A stretch of 6,313 nucleotides of DNA, from contig JBDHRG010000209.1 in NCBI GenBank assembly GCA_039807445.1, positions 1-6,313 on the forward strand. The letters run 5' to 3'. Numbering within the stretch: position 1 is the first letter of the stretch; every line of letters begins with the position of its first letter. The notes under the pieces are model-generated. The model saw nothing but the letters and a program-made list of their open reading frames with translations, did not search any database and was not told where the DNA came from. The translations under genes were made by a program, and so were the position numbers. The stretch is from JBDHRG01 sp039807445. Lineage in GTDB: Bacteria > Pseudomonadota > Gammaproteobacteria > Competibacterales > Competibacteraceae. Positions 1 to 6,313 of this stretch are shown piece after piece.

Positions 1-1
1 C

Positions 2-94
2 CACGACCGCGACGTGAACGCGGCGCGCAACATCTTGGCCGCCGGGCTGGCGGTGTCAGTCTGTGGAGAGGCTGTCAGTCCTGTGTCTCTGTGA
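2..94 (+). CDS. tnpB: TnpB (IS200/IS605 family RNA-guided nuclease), C-terminal end, partial
   Basis: Only the last 30 codons are in the window; the gene enters from the left edge and ends at TGA 92-94. The first residues read HDRDVNAARNIL, the RuvC-III signature (D-R-D-x-N-A-A-x-N-I) that closes the nuclease domain of TnpB/OrfB proteins and carries the third catalytic acidic residue. A short tail (AAGLAVSVCGEAVSPVSL) follows, as is usual for TnpB. In known members TnpB is an omega-RNA-guided DNA endonuclease that helps the element persist at its donor site. The element's right end follows directly (127-177), which supports the call. Whether the gene is intact, and whether a TnpA transposase gene accompanies it, cannot be judged from here. 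The identification rests on one short but very characteristic motif. Confidence 0.85.
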   Translation, partial: HDRDVNAARNILAAGLAVSVCGEAVSPVSL

Positions 95-126
95 GGCATG
101 GGCAGGGCTCGATGAAGCAGAAAGGT

Positions 127-177
127 CCTGGTTGCGAGGCCGGGAATCCCCTTCCTGAAGGGAGGGGAGGAGGTCAA
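127..177 (+). ncRNA. IS605/IS1341-type right end and 3' part of the TnpB omega-RNA scaffold
   Basis: Two hairpins stand in tandem just after tnpB. The first pairs CCTGG (127-131) with CCGGG (140-144) around the loop TTGCGAGG. The second pairs CCCCTTCC (148-155) with GGGAGGGG (160-167) around TGAA. Each stem is complete only if one G-U pair is allowed, which suggests selection on RNA. The second hairpin is followed by AGGAGGTCAA, the typical closing motif of IS1341-like right ends. In studied TnpB elements the guide RNA starts within or near the 3' end of tnpB, includes these hairpins, and runs past the right end into flanking DNA, which supplies the guide. The 5' end of the RNA and the exact element boundary (about 176-178) are inferred. 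Confidence 0.75.
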
Positions 178-249
178 CGAAGGGCTCCGGCGGCGTTCGG
201 GCTGCCCATTGTGCGCCCTCGGCAGCGGGAACGCGCCCCCGGCAACTGG

Positions 250-255
250 TAGAAT
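250..255 (+). promoter_or_regulatory. Likely -10 box for yheS
   Basis: TAGAAT matches the sigma-70 -10 consensus at five of six bases and ends nine bases before the yheS ATG. There is no good -35 hexamer 16-18 bases upstream. Transcription would start around 261-263, only a few bases before the start codon, so the mRNA would be leaderless or nearly so. The rest of 178-264, between the insertion sequence and yheS, shows no gene and no hairpin that I can support. Confidence 0.5.
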
Positions 256-264
256 CCGCGCACC

Positions 265-2181
<1,917 letters not shown>

Positions 2182-2183
2182 TC

Positions 2184-2225
2184 GGGAATGGGGAATGGGG
2201 AATGGGGAATGGGGAATGGGGAATG
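2184..2225 (+). repeat. Six perfect tandem copies of GGGAATG with G-quadruplex pattern
   Basis: The 7-bp unit GGGAATG repeats six times without error, starting two bases after the yheS stop codon. Read as G tracts it is one GGG and five GGGG runs, each separated by AAT, which fits the intramolecular G-quadruplex pattern on the plus strand. It fills about half of the 90-bp gap between the convergent yheS and peroxiredoxin genes, so it would lie in the yheS 3' untranslated RNA. The rest of the gap (2227-2271) is pyrimidine-rich and has no convincing hairpin plus T-tract. Similar GGGAATGGGGAATG arrays are familiar from intergenic regions of some Xanthomonadales; that comparison is from memory. 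Confidence 0.95.
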
Positions 2226-2271
2226 GTAGTCTGCCCCATCCCTCATCACCCTTCCTTCATGACCCGTGGGA

Positions 2272-2907
2272 TCACTTGTTCGGCTGCGGCGTCACGCGCA
2301 GGTAAGGCTTCAGCGCCTTCCAGCCCTTCGGGAACAGCGGCCTGGCCTGCTCGTCGCTGAGCGAGGGCAGCACGATCACGTCGTCGCCGTCCTTCCAGTT
2401 CACCGGCGTGGCGACCTTGTAGCCGTCGGTCAGCTGCAGCGAATCGATCACGCGCAGGATCTCGTTGAAGTTGCGCCCGGTCGCCTGCGGGTAGGTGATC
2501 ATCAGCCGCACCTTCTTTTGCGGCGAGATCACGAACACCGTGCGCACCGTGAAGGTTTCGTCGGCGTTCGGGTGGATCATGTCGTACAGCAACGAGACCT
2601 TGCGGTCGCCGTCGGCGATCAGCGGGAAGTTCAGCGCGTGCCCCTGGGTTTCGGCGATGTCGCCGGCCCAGCCCTTGTGGTCCTCGAGCGGGTCGACGCT
2701 GAGGCCGATCACCTTGACCTTGCGCTTGTCGAATTCCGGCTTCAGCCGCGCCACTTCGCCGAGCTCGGTGGTGCACACCGGGGTGAAGTCGCGCGGATGC
2801 GAGAACAGCACGGCCCAACTGTCGCCGATCCAGTCGTGGAAGCGGATCGGACCTTCGGTGGTTTCGGCGGTGAAGTCGGGCGCGTCGTCACCGAGTCGCA
2901 GTGCCAT
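2272..2907 (-). CDS. lsfA: 1-Cys peroxiredoxin, Prx6/LsfA type
   Basis: 211 residues, the usual length of bacterial Prx6-type peroxiredoxins. It is a cytoplasmic thiol peroxidase that reduces hydrogen peroxide and organic hydroperoxides. The active site is DFTPVCTTELG, with peroxidatic Cys45, Thr42 and Pro38; the conserved catalytic Arg is R122 (TVRTVFVI). Cys45 is the only cysteine in the protein, so this is a true 1-Cys enzyme that needs an external thiol for recycling. The C-terminal dimerisation region (TGRNFNEILRVIDSLQLTDGYKVATP, about 160-185, and the closing KPYLRVTPQPNK) is typical of the family. The start is fixed by AGGAGG seven bases upstream. It is convergent with yheS and divergent from the broken AraC-family gene, 86 bp away, which may have been its regulator. 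In Pseudomonas the LsfA homologue is linked to sulfur starvation and oxidative stress; no sulfur genes are visible here. Confidence 0.93.
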   Translation of the reverse strand: MALRLGDDAPDFTAETTEGPIRFHDWIGDSWAVLFSHPRDFTPVCTTELGEVARLKPEFDKRKVKVIGLSVDPLEDHKGWAGDIAETQGHALNFPLIADGDRKVSLLYDMIHPNADETFTVRTVFVISPQKKVRLMITYPQATGRNFNEILRVIDSLQLTDGYKVATPVNWKDGDDVIVLPSLSDEQARPLFPKGWKALKPYLRVTPQPNK

Positions 2908-2914
2908 GGCGGAA

Positions 2915-2920
2915 CCTCCT
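2915..2920 (-). promoter_or_regulatory. Consensus Shine-Dalgarno of the peroxiredoxin gene
   Basis: On the minus strand this reads AGGAGG, seven bases before the ATG at 2907. It fixes the start and suggests strong translation, in contrast to yheS, which has no such site. Confidence 0.85.
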
Positions 2921-2993
2921 GTGCAGCGATGTAGACGCCATAGACTCTAGACGCTGGCGGAAATGCCGGAAAAGAATATTTGACGCCAAGCTC

Positions 2994-3131
2994 ATGTTCA
3001 CCTCGACATATCGTAACCGAGCCACTTCCGCCCAGGATTCGGACTTCCGCCACGATCCGGCGCTGCCGCAGCTCGAACTGCGGCGGGGACGCGGCGGCGC
3101 GGTCTGCGTCGAGCGCCACCTGCACGCCAGT
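2994..3131 (+). pseudogene. AraC-family transcriptional regulator, N-terminal fragment cut off after ~46 codons
   Basis: From ATG 2994 the frame reads MFTSTYRNRATSAQDSDFRHDPALPQLELRRGRGGAVCVERHLHAS. The stretch FRHDPALPQLELR...VCVERHLHAS resembles the N-terminus of AraC-family regulators whose cupin-like sensor domain begins with F-x-x-D-P-x-L-P-x-x-E-x-R and then a C-x-x-R-H-x-H motif. Members normally continue with a phenylalanine and about 200 more residues, including two helix-turn-helix motifs near the C-terminus. Here similarity ends at Ser 3129-3131, and the frame runs on antisense to the aldehyde dehydrogenase gene. The gene therefore lacks almost all of its sensor domain and the whole DNA-binding domain, and should be non-functional. 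The exact start is uncertain because there is no good Shine-Dalgarno. The family call is from motif memory on a short fragment. Confidence 0.6.
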
Positions 3132-3145
3132 GAAGGGCGCGGTCG
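3132..3145. other. Probable recombination or assembly junction between two unrelated blocks
   Basis: Homology to the AraC-family regulator stops at 3131 and the complete aldehyde dehydrogenase gene ends at 3146 on the opposite strand, so at most 14 bp separate a broken gene from an intact one. No inverted repeat, direct repeat, tRNA end or insertion sequence end is visible. GGCGCGGTCGTC (3136-3147), read in another frame, gives Gly-Ala-Val-Val, which could be remaining AraC-family sequence after a small deletion; the boundary could then reach about 3147. Alanine codon preference also differs across it (GCG in yheS, GCC in the right-hand genes). Confidence 0.55.
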
Positions 3146-4636
3146 TCAGAGCCTGATCCAGGTCGCTTTCAGTTCGGTGTACTTGTCGAACGCGTGCAGC
3201 GACTTGTCCCTACCGTTGCCGGACTGCTTGAAACCGCCGAACGGCGCGGTCATGTCGCCGCCGTCGTACTGGTTGACCCAGACGCTGCCGGCGCGCAGGG
3301 CCTTGGCGGTCAGGTGGGCCTTGGACAGGTTGCTGGTCCAGACCGCTGCGGCCAAGCCATAGACGGTGTCGTTGGCGATCTGCACGGCCTCTTCGACACT
3401 GTCGAAGGCGATGATCGAGAGCACCGGGCCGAAGATTTCTTCCTGGGCGATGCGCATGGCGTTGCTCACGCCGTCGAAGATGGTCGGCTCGACGTAGACG
3501 CCGCCGGTTTCTTCCAGGGTGCGCTTGCCGCCGGCCACCAGCTTGGCGCCGTCGGCATGCCCGGCCTCGATGTAGCTGAGCACGGTGTTCAGCTGCTGGG
3601 TGTCCACCAGGGCGCCGACGTTGGTCTCCGGGTCCAGCGGATTGCCCGGTTTCCAGGCCTTGATCGCCTCGGCCACCCTGGGCACGAACTGGTCCTTGAT
3701 CGAACGCTCGACCAGCAGGCGCGAACCGGCGGTGCAGACCTCGCCTTGGTTGAAGGCGATGGCGCCGGCGGCAGCCTCGGCGGCGGCCTGCAGGTCAGGC
3801 GCGTCGGCGAAGACGATGTTCGGGCTCTTGCCGCCGGCTTCCAGCCAGACGCGCTTCAGGTTGGATTCGCCGGCGTAGATCATCAGTTGCTTGGCGATCT
3901 TGGTAGAGCCGGTGAACACCAGGGTGTCGACGTCCATGTGCAGGGCCAGGGCCTTGCCCACGGTGTGGCCGAATCCCGGCAGCACGTTGAACACGCCGGC
4001 CGGGATGCCGGCATCACAGGCCAGCTGGGCCAGGCGGATGGCGGTCAGCGGCGACTTCTCGGACGGCTTGAGGATGACCGAGTTGCCGGTGGCCAGGGCC
4101 GGGCCGAGTTTCCAGCAGCTCATCAGCAGGGGGAAGTTCCACGGCACGATGGCGGCGACCACACCCACCGGTTCACGGGTGACCAGGCCCAGTTCGTTGT
4201 GCGGGGTGGCGGCCACTTCGTCGTAGATCTTGTCGATGGCCTCGCCGCACCAGCGAATGGCCCGGGCGGCCCCGGGCACATCGACGGTCAGCGAGTCACG
4301 GATCGGTTTGCCCATGTCCAGGGTTTCCAGCAGGGCGAGCTCTTCGGCATGGCTTTCGATCAGTTCGGCGAAACGGATCAGCACCGCCTTGCGCCGGGCC
4401 GGGGCCTGGCCGCACCAGGCGCCGGACAGGAACGCCTGGCGGGCATTGGCCACTGCGTGTTCGGCATCGACCGCGGTGCAGCTGGCGACCGCGGCGAGCC
4501 GGCGACCGTCCAGCGGGCTGAGGCAGTCGAAGGTGCGGCCGTCGGCCGCCTCGACATAGCCGCCATCGATGAAGGCACGGCCTTCGATGGCCAGGGTCCG
4601 GGCTTTGGCTTCCCAGTCGGCGAGGGAAAGGGGCAT
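3146..4636 (-). CDS. puuC: Gamma-glutamyl-gamma-aminobutyraldehyde dehydrogenase-type aldehyde dehydrogenase (PuuC/KauB-like)
   Basis: 496 residues, full length for the NAD(P)-dependent aldehyde dehydrogenase superfamily and close to PuuC of E. coli and KauB of Pseudomonas. Visible key residues: oxyanion-hole Asn167 in VPWNF, cofactor Lys190 in LKPSE, the Rossmann motif FTGST (241-245), general-base Glu266 in LEAGGK, nucleophile Cys301 in NQGEVCTAGSR, and cofactor-binding Glu400 in EEIFGP. All are intact. The likely reaction is oxidation of gamma-glutamyl-gamma-aminobutyraldehyde (or a related amino-aldehyde) to the acid in polyamine breakdown. It is the third gene of a same-strand run, 34 bp after the PuuD-like gene, with its own AGGAG eight bases before the ATG (4645-4649). 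The C-terminus TELKATWIRL is complete. Related betaine or 3-hydroxypropanal dehydrogenases are alternatives, but the neighbours favour PuuC. Confidence 0.9.
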   Translation of the reverse strand: MPLSLADWEAKARTLAIEGRAFIDGGYVEAADGRTFDCLSPLDGRRLAAVASCTAVDAEHAVANARQAFLSGAWCGQAPARRKAVLIRFAELIESHAEELALLETLDMGKPIRDSLTVDVPGAARAIRWCGEAIDKIYDEVAATPHNELGLVTREPVGVVAAIVPWNFPLLMSCWKLGPALATGNSVILKPSEKSPLTAIRLAQLACDAGIPAGVFNVLPGFGHTVGKALALHMDVDTLVFTGSTKIAKQLMIYAGESNLKRVWLEAGGKSPNIVFADAPDLQAAAEAAAGAIAFNQGEVCTAGSRLLVERSIKDQFVPRVAEAIKAWKPGNPLDPETNVGALVDTQQLNTVLSYIEAGHADGAKLVAGGKRTLEETGGVYVEPTIFDGVSNAMRIAQEEIFGPVLSIIAFDSVEEAVQIANDTVYGLAAAVWTSNLSKAHLTAKALRAGSVWVNQYDGGDMTAPFGGFKQSGNGRDKSLHAFDKYTELKATWIRL

Positions 4637-4644
4637 CTCGAGTG

Positions 4645-4649
4645 CTCCT
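4645..4649 (-). promoter_or_regulatory. Shine-Dalgarno of the aldehyde dehydrogenase gene
   Basis: The minus strand reads AGGAG eight bases before the ATG at 4636, within the 34-bp gap after the PuuD-like gene. It supports this start and independent initiation within a shared transcript. Confidence 0.75.
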
Positions 4650-4670
4650 GAATAATGGGCTGGATTCAGC

Positions 4671-5423
4671 TCAACGCTGCGCGGCGCGTCGGCGGCAGGC
4701 CACGCCGAACGCTTGGAAAATTGCCAGGTAGGCGGGGTTGTTGCGCACCTGCCACTCGGGATGGAACTGCACGCCGAGGGCGAAGGCCTGGGTATCGCTC
4801 ACCGACACGGCCTCGATCAGCCCGTCCGGGGCGATGGCCTCGACCCGCAGGCCTTGAGCCAGGCGGTCGATACCCTGGCAGTGGATGGAGTTCACCTGGA
4901 GCTGCGCGGCCAGGCCCATGGCCTCGAGCAGGCCGCCGGGCTGGACCCGCAGCCCCTGGCGCGCGGCGTACTGCACTTCCACCGGCTGGTCGGCGGGCTC
5001 ACGGTGATCGGCGTAGGGGCCGACCTCGTGCACGCATTGGTGCAGGCTGCCGCCGAGCGCCACGTTGAGTTCCTGGAAACCGCGACAGATCGCCAACAGC
5101 GGCACGCCGGCGCGCAGCGCCGCCTCGATCAGGGGGAGGTTGGTGGCATCGCGGGCCGGGTCGTGAAGGGTGCCGGGCGTGCTGGGCTCGCCCTGGTAAT
5201 GATGGGGCGCGACATTGGACGGCGAACCGGTGAGCAGCAGGCCGTCGACGTTGTCGAGCAGGACCGGAATATCGAGCAGCTCAGCCAGGGCCGGCACCAC
5301 CAACGGAAGGGCGCCGGCACCCTGCACGACAGCGCGGACGTACTTGTCGCCGACGACGTGGAAGGGGTGCAGGCCCAGCTGTTTGGTGCAGGCGGTGACT
5401 GCGACCAAGGGGATGGAGGACAT
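4671..5423 (-). CDS. puuD: Gamma-glutamyl-GABA hydrolase, class I glutamine amidotransferase-like (PuuD family)
   Basis: 250 residues, against 254 for E. coli PuuD. It is a cytoplasmic member of the peptidase C26 group. The nucleophile is Cys113 in the elbow LLAICRGFQELN, and the catalytic His221 and Glu223 lie in GVQFHPEW. The oxyanion-strand glycines are in GLLLTGSPSNV (61-71), and NSIHCQG (178-184) is the usual substrate-side motif. It should hydrolyse gamma-glutamyl-GABA to glutamate and GABA, the last step of the gamma-glutamylated putrescine route. It begins 111 bp after the oxidoreductase stop and ends 34 bp before the dehydrogenase. A GAGGT Shine-Dalgarno (5429-5433) lies five bases before the ATG. 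In Pseudomonas such enzymes are called PauD or SpuA; which paralogue this is cannot be told from the sequence alone. The start is well supported (MSSIPLVAVTACTKQLG). Confidence 0.9.
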   Translation of the reverse strand: MSSIPLVAVTACTKQLGLHPFHVVGDKYVRAVVQGAGALPLVVPALAELLDIPVLLDNVDGLLLTGSPSNVAPHHYQGEPSTPGTLHDPARDATNLPLIEAALRAGVPLLAICRGFQELNVALGGSLHQCVHEVGPYADHREPADQPVEVQYAARQGLRVQPGGLLEAMGLAAQLQVNSIHCQGIDRLAQGLRVEAIAPDGLIEAVSVSDTQAFALGVQFHPEWQVRNNPAYLAIFQAFGVACRRRAAQR

Positions 5424-5518
5424 CGGTTACCTCGCGTGCGGTGCCGGAACTGTCGCTGCCCGGCATTGGTGCTTCGGGGACATGGGGGCACTGCTGAAGG
5501 GAGGGCGAGCGGCTTCCT

Positions 5519-5534
5519 TGGCGGTGGGCCGCCA
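5519..5534 (-). other. Small hairpin immediately after the oxidoreductase stop
   Basis: The minus strand reads TGGCGG-CCCA-CCGCCA directly after the TGA at 5535-5537: a perfect 6-bp stem with a four-base loop. There is no T tract, so it is not a standard intrinsic terminator; it might stabilise the upstream message or reduce read-through. The rest of the gap to 5424 shows nothing else except the Shine-Dalgarno of the next gene. Confidence 0.35.
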
Positions 5535-6313
5535 TCAGCGCAGCCGTTCGAGCAGCTGGTAGTACCACATGCCCGCCGCCAGCATCGGGTTGCCGAACGC
5601 CTCGCCCAGCGGCACGCGGACATGCTTGCAGGCGGCGAAGGTATCGAAGCGGCCGAGGGTGCCGCTTATGGCTTCGGCCATGATCTCGCCCATGATGTGG
5701 CTGGTGGCCACGCCGTGGCCGGAGTAGCCCTGGCAGTACCAGACGTTGCTGGAGAGCTTGCCCAGCTGCGGGATGCGGTTCATGACGATGCCCATGGCAC
5801 AGCTCCACTGGAACTCGATGGCCACGCCCTTGAGCTGCGGGAAGGTGCGCTCGATGCAAGGGCGCAGTTCGCCGGCGATATCCCGCGAGTCGCGCCCGGA
5901 GTAGTTGGCGCCGCCGCCGAACAGCAGGCGGCCGTCGGCGGTCAGGCGGTAGTAATCGAGGACGAAACGGCAATCGTAGACGGCCAGATCCTGCGGGTTG
6001 ATCGTGTGCGCCAGCTCGCCCAGCGGCGCGGTGGTGACGATGCCGCCCATGGCCGGGAAAATCATGCCTCTGAGCCGCTTGCGCTCGAGCTTGTGATAGA
6101 CGTCGCCGGCCAGCAGCACCTGCTCGGCGTGAATGCGTCCGCCGGCGGTAATGATCACCGGGCTGACGCCATGGACGATATCCAGCACCTCGGAGTGCTC
6201 GAAGATCAGCGCGCCCAGGCGCTCGGCCGCCCGGGCCTCGCCGATGCACAGGTTGAGCGGGTGCAGGTGCAGGTTACGGCGGTTCTTCAGCGCGCCGCAG
6301 TAGAGGTCGCTGG
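5535..6313 (-). CDS. puuB: FAD-dependent oxidoreductase, gamma-glutamylputrescine oxidase type (PuuB/OrdL-like), 5' end missing
   Basis: The frame is open from the right window edge to TGA 5535-5537, giving 258 residues. A GTG at 6188 could be mistaken for a start, but the 41 codons before it (SDLYCGALKNRRNLHLHPLN..., then LGALIFEHSEV) continue the DAO-family fold, so the gene runs on beyond the edge. Related enzymes have about 430 residues, so roughly 170, including the N-terminal GxGxxG FAD-binding motif, are missing. The visible part covers the substrate domain (LHLHPLN, FVLDYYRLTADGRLLFGGG) and the C-terminal FAD contact GYSGHGVA (about 195-202), ending in MWYYQLLERLR. The expected reaction is oxidation of gamma-glutamyl-putrescine to gamma-glutamyl-gamma-aminobutyraldehyde with ammonia and hydrogen peroxide release. 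It is the first visible gene of the run. Another amine or amino-acid oxidase of this family is possible; the neighbours favour PuuB. Confidence 0.85.
   Translation of the reverse strand, partial: SDLYCGALKNRRNLHLHPLNLCIGEARAAERLGALIFEHSEVLDIVHGVSPVIITAGGRIHAEQVLLAGDVYHKLERKRLRGMIFPAMGGIVTTAPLGELAHTINPQDLAVYDCRFVLDYYRLTADGRLLFGGGANYSGRDSRDIAGELRPCIERTFPQLKGVAIEFQWSCAMGIVMNRIPQLGKLSSNVWYCQGYSGHGVATSHIMGEIMAEAISGTLGRFDTFAACKHVRVPLGEAFGNPMLAAGMWYYQLLERLR

Noticed and set aside
2184..2225. CRISPR-like array
   Set aside because: The units are 7 bp and contiguous with no spacers; it is a simple tandem repeat.
2255..2275. Possible terminator hairpin around GACCCGTGGGATC
   Set aside because: The arms are imperfect and short, overlap the peroxiredoxin stop, and have no T tract.
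2266..2950. Plus-strand frames opposite the peroxiredoxin
   Set aside because: They are antisense shadows; the minus-strand gene has a consensus Shine-Dalgarno and an intact active site.
3194..4651. 485-codon plus-strand frame opposite the aldehyde dehydrogenase
   Set aside because: It is Gly/Asp/His-rich antisense of a gene with all catalytic residues in place; no family features.
5535..6188. Treating GTG 6188 as the true start of the oxidoreductase
   Set aside because: The same frame is open to the window edge, and its upstream codons continue the family sequence, so the gene is partial, not short.

Overview
The window is high-GC proteobacterial DNA. It looks like two blocks of different origin joined near position 3132-3145. 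The left block (1 to about 3131) carries, in order: the last 30 codons and right end of an IS200/IS605-type insertion sequence with TnpB; a complete ABC-F ATPase gene of the YheS type on the plus strand; a G-rich 7-bp tandem repeat; a complete 1-Cys peroxiredoxin gene (LsfA/Prx6 type) on the minus strand; and, divergent from it, the first ~46 codons of an AraC-family regulator that is cut off abruptly.

The right block (3146-6313) is a minus-strand run of three genes that fits the gamma-glutamylated putrescine (Puu/Pau) pathway. In transcription order these are an FAD-dependent oxidoreductase (PuuB/OrdL-like, its N-terminus beyond the window edge), a class I glutamine amidotransferase-type gamma-glutamyl-GABA hydrolase (PuuD-like), and an aldehyde dehydrogenase (PuuC/KauB-like). 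Together they would oxidise gamma-glutamyl-putrescine to the aldehyde, oxidise the aldehyde to gamma-glutamyl-GABA, and hydrolyse that to GABA plus glutamate. The glutamylating synthetase (PuuA-type), transporters and regulator are not in view. The proteins and the GCC-rich alanine codon use resemble Pseudomonas-type genomes. The left block uses more GCG for alanine and could come from a different gamma- or betaproteobacterium (Xanthomonadales- or Rhodocyclales-like). That assignment is inference only.

There is no clear novel multi-gene system here. The most interesting signals are the abrupt AraC/puuC junction, the two-hairpin right-end/omega-RNA structure held together by G-U pairs, the six-copy G-quadruplex-like array between two convergent genes, and the apparently leaderless start of yheS. 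Two stretches without genes hold little: 178-264 has only the yheS -10 box, and 5424-5534 has a small hairpin.
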